Source: Pseudoruegeria sp. SHC-113 (GTDB lineage Bacteria > Pseudomonadota > Alphaproteobacteria > Rhodobacterales > Rhodobacteraceae). Taken from it: DNA of 64,000 nucleotides. Both the position numbers and the translations under genes were made by a program. Where the stretch lies: the NCBI RefSeq assembly GCF_025376885.1, contig NZ_JAHUBR010000001.1, forward strand, positions 310,001-374,000, given 5' to 3'. Under the pieces are notes generated by a model. That model saw only the letters and a program-made list of their open reading frames with translations. It had not been told where the DNA came from and searched no databases. Shown here in pieces: positions 36,000-46,526 of the stretch (the first letter of the stretch is position 1; the number at the start of each line of letters is the position of its first letter).

Positions 36000-36818
36000 A
36001 TGAAAGACGAGCCCCGCGCCCATCCGTTCCGCGATTCCCATATGGATGCGGAAACGGCCAAGCACCTCCCGGATACGCCGCAGACGCGCTCTCCGGCCTA
36101 TAGGCTGGCCTATGCGGATACGGATTTCATGTGCCGCGAGGAGCTGCGCCCGGTGCGGCTGCAGCTTGAACTGCTCAAGCCGCAGATGCTGCTGGACGAG
36201 CGTGGGATCAACTCCACCGTCGTGATGTTCGGCGGCGCGCGCATCCCGGAGCCGTCGAAGAAGGACACAGCCCGCACCAAGACGCTGGCGCAGCTTTCGG
36301 CCTACTACGACGAGGCGCGCGAGTTTGCCCGGCGCATCACCGAGAAATCGCTTTCGACCTACGGCAAGGAATATGTTGTTGTCACCGGCGGCGGGCCGGG
36401 CGTGATGGAGGCGGGCAACCGGGGCGCCGATGATGCCGGCGGGGCCTCTATCGGGCTCAACATCGTGCTGCCGCATGAGCAGGCGCCAAACCCCTATGTG
36501 ACGCCCGAACTCAGCTTCAACTTTCACTATTTCGCGATCCGCAAGATGCATTTCCTGATGCGCGCCAAGGCGATTGCGGTGTTTCCGGGCGGGTTTGGCA
36601 CGTTGGACGAGCTGTTCGAGAGCCTCACCCTGATCCAAACCCAGCGGATGGACCCGATCCCGATCCTGCTCTTTGGCAAGGAGTTCTGGCAGACGATCGT
36701 CAACTGGGAGGCACTGGCGGATGCGGGCACGATCTCGGCCGAGGATCTGGATCTCTTCCGCTTCGTGGATACCGCCGAAGAGGCCATCGCGGCGATGGAG
36801 GGCTGGGCGCAGCCCTAA
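36000..36818 (+). CDS. TIGR00730/LOG family Rossmann-fold protein
   Basis: 272 residues with a LOG-type nucleotide-binding fold: VVVTGGGPGVMEAGNRGA (about 125-143) and the signature PGGFGTLDELFE (about 197-208). Members cleave cytokinin-like or AMP ribosides (phosphoribohydrolases), or have no known role. The N-terminal 60 residues form an extra helical segment seen in the longer alphaproteobacterial members. It starts 148 bases after dapD in divergent orientation; that gap has no feature I can support. It stands alone in transcription. Confidence 0.88.
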   Translation: MKDEPRAHPFRDSHMDAETAKHLPDTPQTRSPAYRLAYADTDFMCREELRPVRLQLELLKPQMLLDERGINSTVVMFGGARIPEPSKKDTARTKTLAQLSAYYDEAREFARRITEKSLSTYGKEYVVVTGGGPGVMEAGNRGADDAGGASIGLNIVLPHEQAPNPYVTPELSFNFHYFAIRKMHFLMRAKAIAVFPGGFGTLDELFESLTLIQTQRMDPIPILLFGKEFWQTIVNWEALADAGTISAEDLDLFRFVDTAEEAIAAMEGWAQP

Positions 36819-36912
36819 ACGGCCGCCTTTCCGCCACGTCGTTCGCGTTTTCGGATTTACCGCCTCCGCGCTTTTCGCCCATCCTGAGGATCAGCGATGG
36901 GGAGGCTAGGCA

Positions 36913-38199
36913 ATGCAGCAATGGTCCAACTGGTCGGGCAGCGCGGTGGCGCGTCCCGCGCGGGTCTGCGAGGTGGCAGATGAGGCGGCTCTGTGCACCG
37001 CGATAACCGGAAGCGAAGGCCCCGTGCGGCCCGTGGGGTCTGGCCATTCCTTCTCGCCCATCGCCGCCGTGGACGGAGGCACGCTGCTGCGGCTTTCCGG
37101 TTTTGACGGGGTGGAGGCCTTGCCGGAGGCGGAGGACGGCAGCAAACGCGCTCGCATTGGGGCTGGGATCACGCTGGGCGCGCTTACTGGGCAGTTGAAT
37201 GCCATGGGCCATGCGCTGGCCAATATGGGCGACATTGACGATCAAACCGTCGGCGGCGCGCTGGGCACGGCGACCCATGGCACCGGCGCGGGCTTTGGCT
37301 GCTACCCTTCGATGCTGGAAGAGCTCACGTTCGTGGACGGCACCGGCGCGCGGCGGGTGATCCACCGCGAACGCGACGCGGATCTGTTCAAGGCCATGGC
37401 GGTGGGTATCGGCACCGGCGGCGTGGTGACGGAGGCGGTGATCCGCACCGTCGCGCCCTACCGGCTGGAGCGCAGCCGCTATGCGCTGCCCATCGAGGAG
37501 ATGCTTTCCGATTTCGGCCCCCGGATGCAGGCGGCGCGCAATGTGGAGTTCTACTACATCACCGGTTCGCGGCAGGCCCTGGTGATGGAGAGCCGCGCGA
37601 CGGAAGATCCGCTCTTGGCGCGCCCGCCGGACAAGGATCAGGAGGGGCTGCGCCAGCTGCGGCTGGCCGCAAGGCTCACCCGCGCCGCCCCCGGATTGCG
37701 GCGTTTTGCGCTGGGTTTGGCCCTGAAAGGCCATGTGAAAGAGCATTTTATCGAGGATTGGCACCGCGCCTTCCCGACAGATCGGGACGGCATCCGTTTC
37801 AACGAAAGCGAGTATCATCTGCCTGCCGAGGCCGGGCCTGAGGCGCTGCGCCGGGTGATCGAGGTGGTGGAGCGCGACTTCCGCGATGTCTACTTCCCGA
37901 TGGAGGTGCGCACGGTCGCGGCGGATGATCTCTGGCTTTCGCCCTTCTACAAGCGCCTCAGCGTCTCCATCGCCGTGCATCACGAGGCAGGCAAGCCGTT
38001 TGAGGCGCTTTTGGCCGCGATAGAGACGATTTTCGCCGAGTATGACGGCCGCCCCCATTGGGGCAAGATGCATTCGCTCAAGGCTGAAGACCTGCGCAGG
38101 CTCTACCCGATGTGGGACGCAGCTATTGAAGCACGCCGCGCGTTGGATCCTGAGGGGCGCTTCCTGACGCCCTACATGCGGGAACTGCTCGGGCAATGA
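36913..38199 (+). CDS. FAD-linked oxidase, aldonolactone oxidase type
   Basis: 428 residues of the vanillyl-alcohol oxidase/PCMH flavoprotein fold. The FAD domain covers about 10-185, with VRPVGSGHSFSP, MGDIDDQTVGGALGTATHGTG and GTGGVVTEAVIRTV. A C-terminal D-arabinono-1,4-lactone/L-gulonolactone oxidase domain follows, with HWGKMHSL near the end. His47 in GSGHS is the usual position for covalent FAD attachment. The substrate is unknown. It overlaps the PLP enzyme gene by four bases (ATGA), so the two form a coupled pair, and a GGGGAGG ribosome-binding site precedes the ATG. Confidence 0.9.
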   Translation: MQQWSNWSGSAVARPARVCEVADEAALCTAITGSEGPVRPVGSGHSFSPIAAVDGGTLLRLSGFDGVEALPEAEDGSKRARIGAGITLGALTGQLNAMGHALANMGDIDDQTVGGALGTATHGTGAGFGCYPSMLEELTFVDGTGARRVIHRERDADLFKAMAVGIGTGGVVTEAVIRTVAPYRLERSRYALPIEEMLSDFGPRMQAARNVEFYYITGSRQALVMESRATEDPLLARPPDKDQEGLRQLRLAARLTRAAPGLRRFALGLALKGHVKEHFIEDWHRAFPTDRDGIRFNESEYHLPAEAGPEALRRVIEVVERDFRDVYFPMEVRTVAADDLWLSPFYKRLSVSIAVHHEAGKPFEALLAAIETIFAEYDGRPHWGKMHSLKAEDLRRLYPMWDAAIEARRALDPEGRFLTPYMRELLGQ

Positions 38200-39320
38200 G
38201 CGGCTACTTCGAAACCCTGACCAGAGCGCTTTCACTGGCCGGTGTGCATCGCCCGGCAATGGTGCTTGATACCGCACGTCTGGCGCGAAACCTGAGCGCG
38301 TTGAAACAGGCTCTGCCCAAGGGCTACCGGGTGCGGATTGCAGACAAATCCCTGCCCGCGCCCTGCCTGTTGGAGTCGGCTTTCGCAGGGCTTGGGGCGC
38401 AGGCAGTTATGTCTTTCCACCTGCCGATCACGCGGGCGGTTCTGGCGCGGTTCCCCAACACCTCCGTCCTCATGGGCAAACCCATGCCCGTGCAGGAGGT
38501 GGCGCGGTTTCTCGACGATGAACTGCGCGCTGGGCAGGTGGCATGGCTCGTGGACTCGCTGCCCCGCCTCGCGGCCTATCGTGCCTTGGCCGAGCAACGC
38601 GGGCTCAAGCTGCGCGTGGCCTTCGAGGTGGACATCGGCCTAGGGCGCGGAGGCTTGGCTGAGCCTGAGGATCTGGCGCAGGCGCTTGGGGCTTGCGGCC
38701 CCCTCCAGCCGGTGGGCGTGATGGGCTACGAGGCCCATGTGAATGCAATGCCGGGCTTGCTGGGGCGGGGGGCGAAAGCCGCCGATGCGGCGCGGGCGCG
38801 GCTGGCGGCGTTCAAGGCGTTGCTACCTGAAGGCGCGGCGGAGATCGTGAACACCGGCGGCTCCACGACGGTGCTGGACCTGCCCGAAGGTGGCCCCGCC
38901 AATGATCTGACGGTTGGCTCGCTGATCGTGAAGCCATCGGACTTCGATCAGCCGCAAAACGCCGACATAGAGCCCGCGTTGTGGATCGTGAGCCCGGTGT
39001 TGAAGACGCATCCGCACGGGTTGCCCGGCCATCCGCAACTGTCCAGACTCCTGCGGAAAACGGGAATGATCGCGCCGGAAATTGCCTTTATCTACGGTGG
39101 CAAATGGATGGCTGCGCCGATCTGGCCCGCGGGGCTGAAACAGAGCCCGTTTTTCGGGCCCTCCTCCAACCAGCAGGGCTTCACCTATCGCGGCGACGCG
39201 CCGGAGGCGGTGGTGTTGCGGCCCACGCAATCGGAGGCCGTCATTCAGCAGTTTCCAGAGCTTTGGCAGTTTGACGGGGCGCAGATCACGGGCCGCGAGA
39301 AGCCGTTTCCGATCTTGTAA
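38196..39320 (+). CDS. PLP-dependent alanine racemase/D-threonine aldolase-like enzyme
   Basis: 374 residues. The N-terminal TIM barrel is of alanine racemase type: PAMVLDTARLARNLSAL is followed by the PLP lysine region RIADKSLPAP (about 47-56), and EVDIGLGRGG and VNTGGSTTVL mark phosphate binding. The C-terminal part resembles the DSD1/D-threonine aldolase group. Substrates of these enzymes are beta-hydroxy or D-amino acids. It overlaps the FAD oxidase gene and is likely in the same pathway, which I cannot identify. The intergenic repeat at 39348 follows its stop. Confidence 0.82.
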   Translation: MSGYFETLTRALSLAGVHRPAMVLDTARLARNLSALKQALPKGYRVRIADKSLPAPCLLESAFAGLGAQAVMSFHLPITRAVLARFPNTSVLMGKPMPVQEVARFLDDELRAGQVAWLVDSLPRLAAYRALAEQRGLKLRVAFEVDIGLGRGGLAEPEDLAQALGACGPLQPVGVMGYEAHVNAMPGLLGRGAKAADAARARLAAFKALLPEGAAEIVNTGGSTTVLDLPEGGPANDLTVGSLIVKPSDFDQPQNADIEPALWIVSPVLKTHPHGLPGHPQLSRLLRKTGMIAPEIAFIYGGKWMAAPIWPAGLKQSPFFGPSSNQQGFTYRGDAPEAVVLRPTQSEAVIQQFPELWQFDGAQITGREKPFPIL

Positions 39321-39347
39321 CGATAGGCGCGCCCAATGAGAGGAAAC

Positions 39348-39422
39348 GCCCAACAGGCACTGTTGGGCCGCGCCGACCCGCCCCCACGGGGCGGCGCGAT
39401 TGCACCACCCCTCGGGTCGGCG
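39348..39422. repeat. Three-hairpin intergenic repeat element
   Basis: GCCCAACAG-GCA-CTGTTGGGC (39348-39368) is followed by an outer dyad CGCCGACCCG (39371-39380) / CGGGTCGGCG (39413-39422). Inside that dyad is CCGCCCC-CAC-GGGGCGG (39378-39394). It sits between two convergent genes and resembles mosaic intergenic elements of Roseobacter genomes. It may stop transcription from both sides. Confidence 0.65.
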
Positions 39423-39452
39423 CTACCGTCGCACACTGCGCTGAAACCGGCT

Positions 39453-40643
<1,191 letters not shown>

Positions 40644-40718
40644 GGTGCGTGCCTTTCGAGGAATCGAAGGAGGCTGTTACACCATTCTGGCGCAAAACGG
40701 AATGGTGCGCAAAAGGCG

Positions 40719-41735
40719 TCACGCGGCGTCGGGAAGATCCAGCAGTCGCAGGGCAAGGCGCGTCTCGTGGCGCTGCAACGAGGGCGCTTCGGCAGGCGAG
40801 GGCGCTTCGGTCGGGGACAGCATCTCGGGGAAGCGCAGCAGCAGCTCGCGGCGGGCGGTACGGCACAGGTGCATCGCGGCGCGCGCGGCCGGGTGGAAAC
40901 ACTCCGCTGCCAGCCCGTTGGCGGTGACGGTGCAGGGGGTGTCGAACAGCAGGTGCACATAGCTCACTTGCCCGAGGCGACGGGCCGCGCGGATGCCCTT
41001 CCAACCGGCAAGCTGGTCCGCCGGCACCATGACTTCTTCCCGGTCGAAAAAGGCAGGGAAATGCGCGCTTCCGAGGCAGAGGCGCTGGTTCGGCGAAACG
41101 ATGAGATCATGCATCGGGGTGTTGGGGCCAAAGCTGTGGGCCGGGATACGGATCGGTTGCAGATTGTGGGCCACGGCATAGGCGGCAGAGATCGTTCGGC
41201 GGCCCACCCAACGCAACACGCGCAGGCCCTCGTCGGTGATCACCACATCGCCGCTGCGCAGCTCTTCCACCGGGCGGGGCCCGTAGGGCGTGTTCACCAC
41301 CGTGCCTTCAAGGAAGCTCGGCACCAGTTCGCTGCTTTCGCCCGCGTGAATGCGGTAGGCGCGGCCATCGCCGGAGACGAGTGTTTCGCCCGTGCGGTTC
41401 ACCACGCCGATGCGGCGGGAGCTGCGGCCGATGGCGGGGCCTTCCACCGCCGTTACATGGCGCTCAAAAGACAGGAAAGAAGAGACGACACCGCCAGAGG
41501 TCAGCGCCACCGCGCCGTCGCGGGAAATACCCGTGGTCGCAATATGGTGCAGATCGTAGCCGTTCACCTGCGCCACGGGGCTGCCGAGCGCGTAAATGCC
41601 GCGCATGGTGCCGTCCGGGTGGTAAACAACAAGCTGGATCCCGGCCTTCTGGCTGTCGGGGTCAACGGCGACTTCGGCGAAATCGCCGGACGCGGGCCCG
41701 GCGTAGCGAATCTCGGAGAGGAAAGGGTCTGCCAT
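40719..41735 (-). CDS. Hint domain protein 4 (degenerate active site)
   Basis: 338 residues. The N-terminal 130 residues form a beta-rich region (FAEVAVDPDSQKAGIQLVVYH, then VVSSFLSFERHVTAVEG). The Hint_2 domain covers about 138-290, with LRSGDVVITDEGLRVLRWVGRR, FDREEVMVPADQLAG and VSYVHLLFDTPCTVTANG. The nucleophile position is Ser140 (VPSFLEGT) and the T/S-x-x-H histidine is Gln217 (SPNQ). The late DxH histidine is replaced as well (FDTPCTV). It is probably not autocatalytic. It lies 76 bases upstream of rlmN on the same strand and about 5.7 kb from the end of the main Hint cluster. Confidence 0.8.
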   Translation of the reverse strand: MADPFLSEIRYAGPASGDFAEVAVDPDSQKAGIQLVVYHPDGTMRGIYALGSPVAQVNGYDLHHIATTGISRDGAVALTSGGVVSSFLSFERHVTAVEGPAIGRSSRRIGVVNRTGETLVSGDGRAYRIHAGESSELVPSFLEGTVVNTPYGPRPVEELRSGDVVITDEGLRVLRWVGRRTISAAYAVAHNLQPIRIPAHSFGPNTPMHDLIVSPNQRLCLGSAHFPAFFDREEVMVPADQLAGWKGIRAARRLGQVSYVHLLFDTPCTVTANGLAAECFHPAARAAMHLCRTARRELLLRFPEMLSPTEAPSPAEAPSLQRHETRLALRLLDLPDAA

Positions 41736-41830
41736 GCTGCTCTGTGCTCGTGCTCGGGGCGTGTGTCACGCCTTCTGGTGTTGTCACAAGCAGTAAGATG
41801 CAATCATGGCGAAAGTTGGGGCGAAGGCTG

Positions 41831-42367
41831 TTAACCTCCGCACCGTTTTGCGGCTTCCTCAAGGGCGGCGGTGAAGCCGAGCAGCGAGAAGGTGTCCTCC
41901 GTGCGGGTGCCGCGCGAGGAGCGCCCGGTGACCTTGGCTTCCGCCCCGCGCTTCATGGCGGCGACGACGGATTTGTCCTGATCCACCGAGCTCGGCCAGG
42001 CGTTTTCGCCCTGGGTCAGGAAATCGAACTTGTCGTCCCCGATTTGCACGCTGACGGTGGAGCCCGTGGCGAAAGGATAGCCGCCGGTGAAGGAGACTTC
42101 GCCTTCCACGCTGGAGCCGGGGCGGTAGGTGACGAAGAGCAGGATATCGCTGCGGCGCACGGCCACAACACGGCCATCCTTGGTGTTCACCGTTTCCTTG
42201 GGGCTCGACACGGCCCAGCATTCGGTGGGATCGTCTTCAACGAAAACGCTCCAGTCGGTTTTCGCGGCCACGCGATTGGTGGATTCGGACGTTTCCTGAG
42301 CCGATGCGCCAACGGCAAAACAAGCCAGTGCCGCCGCGCCAAGCCCGCGTGCTACGATCGATGTCAT
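41831..42367 (-). CDS. Invasion-associated locus B (IalB) family protein
   Basis: 178 residues: signal peptide (MTSIVARGLGAAALACFAVGASAQ) and an IalB domain (DWSVFVEDDPTECWAVSSP, VSVQIGDDKFDFLTQGENAW and the late SRGTRTEDTFSLLGFTAAL). Family members are periplasmic or surface proteins in alphaproteobacteria; in Bartonella one is linked to red-cell invasion, but most free-living members have no known function. It is on the same strand as Hint 4, 95 bases upstream of it. Confidence 0.88.
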   Translation of the reverse strand: MTSIVARGLGAAALACFAVGASAQETSESTNRVAAKTDWSVFVEDDPTECWAVSSPKETVNTKDGRVVAVRRSDILLFVTYRPGSSVEGEVSFTGGYPFATGSTVSVQIGDDKFDFLTQGENAWPSSVDQDKSVVAAMKRGAEAKVTGRSSRGTRTEDTFSLLGFTAALEEAAKRCGG

Positions 42368-42539
42368 GTGTGTGCTGCCTCCAGCTGACGTTGCCTCTAG
42401 TGCGCGCCTTCAGAGCCGGTTGTTTTGGCTTTTCAAAGGCTCGCGCATTCTTTACCCGATTGCGCGGACAATAGCTTGAAATCGGGCCGCGATGAAAGGC
42501 CTGTTGGCGGAAAATCGCGCAAAGCGGAAGGAGAATGGC

Positions 42540-43538
42540 ATGGCTGATCCGGTAGATATGGTGGAGCTCTGGCGCGGGCCGTTCCTTGAGTCGGTTCACC
42601 GGGGGCATGCTGTGGTTTGCGACGGGTCTGGTCAGATCTTGCACGCTTGGGGCGATCCCGATCAGCTGATCTATCCGCGCTCCTCCTGCAAGATGATTCA
42701 GGCGCTGCCCCTGATCGAAAGCGGTGCGGCGGCGGCCCATGGGCTGCGGCAGGAGCATCTGGCCTTGGCCTGTGCCTCCCACAATGGCGCGGCGATCCAC
42801 ACCGATCGTGTCAACGCCTGGCTGGCCGATCTGGGCATGGCCGATGCCAACCTGCGCTGTGGCCCTCAGGTGCCCGACGACAAGGACGCCAAATTCGCTC
42901 TGATCCGCGCCCATGAGGAACCCTGCCAGGTGCACAACAACTGCTCCGGCAAACACGCGGGCTTCCTGACCTTCGGCAAGCACATGGGCTGGGGGCCGGA
43001 ATACACCGAGGTGGACCACCCCATGCAGCAGGAAATCCGCACCACCTTCTCAGAAGTGACGGGGCTGGAAACACCGGGCTACGGGATCGACGGCTGTTCC
43101 GCCCCCAACTTCGCCACCACCGTGCACGGGCTGGCCTGTGCCATGGCCTTCTTTGCCACGGCACAGGCCGATGGGGCCAGCGCGCGGGAGAAGGCGGCGG
43201 CGGCATTGCGCGATGCGATGGTGGCTTACCCGGAGCTTGTGGCCGGTGAAGGCCGTGCCTGCACCGAGCTGATGCGAGCGATGGGAGGCAAAGTGGCGAT
43301 CAAGACAGGCGCAGAGGCTGTGTTCACCGCAATCCTGCCGGAACTTGGTCTGGGTATTGCCCTGAAGATCGTCGATGGCACCACCCGCGCTTCGGAATGC
43401 GCGATTGCCGCGATCCTCGTGAAACTGGGCGTGCTGGACCCGGAGCACCCGGCGACGCGCAAGCGGATGAACGCCATCCAATACAGCCGCCGCGGGCTTG
43501 AGGCCGGGATCATCAAGCCCGCCGTCGCGCTGGCCTGA
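42540..43538 (+). CDS. Rhizobium-type thermolabile L-asparaginase
   Basis: 332 residues of the family defined by R. etli asparaginase, hydrolysing asparagine to aspartate and ammonia. The catalytic Ser48 and Lys51 are in YPRSSCKM, and the metal-linked Cys135 and Lys138 are in NNCSGKHAG. A further Cys186 lies in GIDGCSAPN. Residues 48, 51, 135 and 138 match the numbering I recall for that enzyme. The ATG at 42540 follows GGAAGGAG. It is unrelated in fold to the E. coli asparaginases. No signal peptide, so cytosolic. It is convergent with the TSUP permease. Confidence 0.9.
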   Translation: MADPVDMVELWRGPFLESVHRGHAVVCDGSGQILHAWGDPDQLIYPRSSCKMIQALPLIESGAAAAHGLRQEHLALACASHNGAAIHTDRVNAWLADLGMADANLRCGPQVPDDKDAKFALIRAHEEPCQVHNNCSGKHAGFLTFGKHMGWGPEYTEVDHPMQQEIRTTFSEVTGLETPGYGIDGCSAPNFATTVHGLACAMAFFATAQADGASAREKAAAALRDAMVAYPELVAGEGRACTELMRAMGGKVAIKTGAEAVFTAILPELGLGIALKIVDGTTRASECAIAAILVKLGVLDPEHPATRKRMNAIQYSRRGLEAGIIKPAVALA

Positions 43539-43561
43539 CGGGCATTCGCTGTGGGTGTGGC

Positions 43562-44320
43562 CTAGAACCACTCCCACATCAGCCGGATCGCCAGCGCCGA
43601 AGAGGAAAGCACCAAGAGCGGCTTGATCAGCTTCGCGCCCTTTTTCTGCGCGAGGCTCGAGCCGACCTTCGCCCCGGCAATCTGCGCCGCGCCCATGGCA
43701 AGCCCGGTGGCCCACCACGGGGTGGCCACGAAGGCAAACACAACGATCGCGCCCGCGTTAGAGGCGAAATTCAGAAGCTTGGTGCGGGCGGTGGCTTTCA
43801 GGATGCCTGCGCCGCCCAGCGTGACGAAGGCGAGCATGAAAAAGCTGCCGGTGCCGGGGCCGAGGACGCCATCGTAGAAGGCCAGCAAGGGCACCATCGT
43901 CAGGCTGAACACCATCGGCGTGAGCCGTTCGTGGCGGTCGGTGTCATCAAGCCCCTTTTTCAGCGCGAAATAAAGCGCGATGGCGATCATCAGGAAGGGC
44001 AGCGCGTAGGTGATCCATTCGGTGGGAATCCAGCTCACCACCAAAGCGCCGCACATCGAGGCGGCGAAGGCGATGGCGGCGGGCAGCGCCTGACGGCGCA
44101 GGCTCACGTGGCCGCCTGCGGCATAGGCCCAGGCGGCAGTGGCGGTGCCGAACATCCCCTGCAGCTTGTTGGTGGCCAGTGCGGTGACAGGCGGCGCGCC
44201 CGCCAGCAGAAGCGCGGGCAGAGCGATCAGCCCGCCGCCGCCCGCGATGGAATCCAGAAACCCGGCGAAGAAGGCTGCGCCCAGCAGGAGCAGCAGCACC
44301 TCAAGGCTGACTTCGAACAC
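43562..44320 (-). CDS. TSUP (TauE/SafE) family membrane transporter
   Basis: 252 residues with seven or eight hydrophobic segments and the TSUP signature GFLDSIAGGGGLIALPALLLAG near the start and a related GVLGPGTGSFFMLAFVTLGG in the second half, an internal duplication. The family exports sulfite or sulfonates or imports similar anions; the substrate is unknown here. It begins one base after serB ends on the same strand and so may be co-transcribed with it. Confidence 0.9.
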   Translation of the reverse strand: MFEVSLEVLLLLLGAAFFAGFLDSIAGGGGLIALPALLLAGAPPVTALATNKLQGMFGTATAAWAYAAGGHVSLRRQALPAAIAFAASMCGALVVSWIPTEWITYALPFLMIAIALYFALKKGLDDTDRHERLTPMVFSLTMVPLLAFYDGVLGPGTGSFFMLAFVTLGGAGILKATARTKLLNFASNAGAIVVFAFVATPWWATGLAMGAAQIAGAKVGSSLAQKKGAKLIKPLLVLSSSALAIRLMWEWF

Positions 44321-44321
44321 G

Positions 44322-45200
44322 CTAGTTGCCTGCGAAATCGGCCACGCTGTAGCCTTGCAGATAAAGAAGCGCGGTCAGATCGCCGAAGTTGATGCGCAGG
44401 TCGCATTGCGCGGCGACGGAAGGCTTGGCGTGTAGCGCCACGCCCGCCCCGGCGCGGTCCAACATGCCCAGATCATTGGCCCCATCGCCCACGGCGATCA
44501 CATCGGCCTCACGGATGCCAAGGCGCGCGGTGATCTCCTCCAACGCTTGCACCTTGGCTTCGCGGCCAAGGATCGGCATCCCGACGGTGCCCGTCAGAGT
44601 GCCGTTCTCGATATGCAGCGTGTTGGCGCGGTTCTCGTCAAAGCCCAGCTCGCCCGCCACTTTGGCGGTGAAGGCGGTGAAGCCGCCCGAGACAAGCGCC
44701 GCGTGGCCGCCGTTGGCCTTCATCGTGGCCAGCAGCACCCGCCCGCCCGGCATGAAGGTGATGCGCTCGGCCAGCACCTTGCCGATGACCGATTCGGGCA
44801 GGCCTTTCAGCAGGCCAACGCGCTCTTTCAAGGCGCCTTCGAAATCCAGCTCGCCATTCATCGCCCGCGCCGTGATCTCGGCCACGCGGGGGCCGACCCC
44901 GGCTTCGGCGGCCAGTTCGTCGATGCATTCCTGCTCGATCATCGTGCTGTCCATATCCGCCAGCAGCATCTTCTTGCGGCGGTTTTCGGCGGGTTGCACA
45001 GCCATGTCGATGCCCAGATCCTGCATCTCCGCCCAGACATCCCAGCGATTGCCGGGCACGGATTCAATAGGAAATTCAGCGGCTTCATCGGGGTTAAGCC
45101 AGGTTGCCGTGCCACCGCCCCAGGCGTTGCGCAGAGCTTCGATCGTGGGGCCGGTGAGCGCGCCGGAGCCGGGCGCGGCAAGCAGGGTGACGATAAACAT
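44322..45200 (-). CDS. serB: Phosphoserine phosphatase
   Basis: 292-residue HAD-superfamily enzyme completing serine synthesis. DxDST appears as [19 protein letters not shown]; further motifs are [18 protein letters not shown] and [11 protein letters not shown]. The N-terminal 85 residues form the ACT-like domain usual for proteobacterial SerB. The start at 45200 ([11 protein letters not shown]) is chosen because longer frames run into the divergent serC leader. It is divergent from serC-serA, so all three specific serine biosynthesis steps are in one cluster. Confidence 0.96.
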   Translation of the reverse strand: MFIVTLLAAPGSGALTGPTIEALRNAWGGGTATWLNPDEAAEFPIESVPGNRWDVWAEMQDLGIDMAVQPAENRRKKMLLADMDSTMIEQECIDELAAEAGVGPRVAEITARAMNGELDFEGALKERVGLLKGLPESVIGKVLAERITFMPGGRVLLATMKANGGHAALVSGGFTAFTAKVAGELGFDENRANTLHIENGTLTGTVGMPILGREAKVQALEEITARLGIREADVIAVGDGANDLGMLDRAGAGVALHAKPSVAAQCDLRINFGDLTALLYLQGYSVADFAGN

Positions 45201-45283
45201 GGGCAGGTTTCCGATAGTGGACGCGGGCGTGGCGGATTTGTTCTCAGGCGGCGCTTTAGCGCAGAAAAGCGTCTTGCGCCATC

Positions 45284-45357
45284 CCCGCGCTTGGGCGTAT
45301 TCGGGCGGCGGGACACCCCTCCCCAACGAGGGGCGCTTATCTGGAAGGATACCAGCA
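45284..45357 (+). ncRNA. serC leader RNA motif candidate
   Basis: The 5' untranslated region of serC has a hairpin CCCCTC-CCCAAC-GAGGGG (45316-45333) preceded by CCCCGC...GCGGG (45284 and 45308) that can pair over a G-rich loop. It is followed by CGCTTATCTGGAAGGAT just before the start codon. Position, size and taxonomic group fit the serC RNA motif described for alphaproteobacteria. I identify it from memory of that motif, not from an alignment. Confidence 0.5.
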
Positions 45358-46512
45358 ATGGTTACCGAGACTCCGGCCGTTCGCCCGGCCAACCCGCGTT
45401 TCTCCTCTGGCCCCTGTGCCAAACCTGCCTCATGGACAGTTGATGCTCTTGCCGACGCCCCGCTGGGCCGCAGCCACCGTGCTGCCGTGGGCAAAGCCAA
45501 GCTCCTCGCCGCGATCGAAGAGACGCGCGAGATTCTGGGCATCCCCGCAGACTACAAGATCGGCATCGTGCCGGCGTCCGACACCGGCGCCGTCGAGATG
45601 GCGATGTGGAGCCTCCTGGGCGCGCGCCCGGTCGAGATGCTCGCATGGGAAAGCTTCGGCTCCGGCTGGGTGACCGATGTGGTCAAACAGCTCAAGCTCG
45701 ACGCCATCGTCAAGACCGCCGACTACGGTGAGATCGTGGATCTCGCCAGCGTCGATTTCGCCCGTGATGTGGTCTTCACCTGGAACGGCACCACCTCCGG
45801 TGTGCGCGTCCCGAACGGCGATTTCTTTCCGGCCGACCGCGAAGGCCTCACCATCTGCGACGCCACCTCGGCCGCCTTCGCGATGGATCTGCCGTGGGAC
45901 AAACTCGATGTCACCACCTTCTCCTGGCAGAAGGTGCTGGGCGGTGAAGCGGCCCACGGGATGCTGATCCTGTCGCCGCGCGCCGTGGAGCGGCTGGAAA
46001 GCTACACCCCGGCCTGGCCGATGCCCAAGATCTTCCGCCTGACCAAGGGCGGCAAGCTGATCGACGGCATCTTCCGCGGAGAAACCATCAACACGCCGTC
46101 GATGCTCTGCGTCGAGGATTATCTCTTCGCCCTGAACTGGGCGCGGGAGCAGGGCGGGCTGCAGGGGCTGATCGCCCGGGCCGATGCCAACACGGCGGAA
46201 GTGGCCAAGTTCGTTGAAGCTCACGATTGGATCGCCTTCCTCGCCGAGGATCCGGCCATCCGCTCCAACACCTCGGTGTGCCTGAAGTTCACCGATCCGC
46301 GCATCACCGATGGTGCAGCTTTCGCCAAAGCCGTGGCCAAGCGGCTTGAGGCCGAAGGCGTGGCGCTGGACGTTGGCGCTTACCGCGATGCACCGGCTGG
46401 CCTGCGCATCTGGTGTGGCGGCACGGTGGAAACCGCCGATGTGGCCGCGCTGATGCCCTGGCTGAACTGGGCCTTCGAGGCCGAGATCGCCGCGCTGGCT
46501 CAGGCCGCCTGA
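45358..46512 (+). CDS. serC: Phosphoserine transaminase
   Basis: 384-residue PLP enzyme converting 3-phosphohydroxypyruvate and glutamate to 3-phosphoserine. It has [33 protein letters not shown] and the PLP lysine region [17 protein letters not shown]; this long, alphaproteobacterial form is distinct from the E. coli one. The ATG at 45358 follows GGAAGGA. Very long in-frame upstream extensions are open but cover the divergent serB and are not real. It is followed by serA, with structured RNA between. Confidence 0.95.
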   Translation: MVTETPAVRPANPRFSSGPCAKPASWTVDALADAPLGRSHRAAVGKAKLLAAIEETREILGIPADYKIGIVPASDTGAVEMAMWSLLGARPVEMLAWESFGSGWVTDVVKQLKLDAIVKTADYGEIVDLASVDFARDVVFTWNGTTSGVRVPNGDFFPADREGLTICDATSAAFAMDLPWDKLDVTTFSWQKVLGGEAAHGMLILSPRAVERLESYTPAWPMPKIFRLTKGGKLIDGIFRGETINTPSMLCVEDYLFALNWAREQGGLQGLIARADANTAEVAKFVEAHDWIAFLAEDPAIRSNTSVCLKFTDPRITDGAAFAKAVAKRLEAEGVALDVGAYRDAPAGLRIWCGGTVETADVAALMPWLNWAFEAEIAALAQAA

Positions 46513-46526
46513 TCCCAAGTATGAAC

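Noticed and set aside
44389-45357. In-frame upstream extension of serC
   Set aside because: The extension runs across the divergent serB gene and the leader RNA; serC homology begins at 45358.
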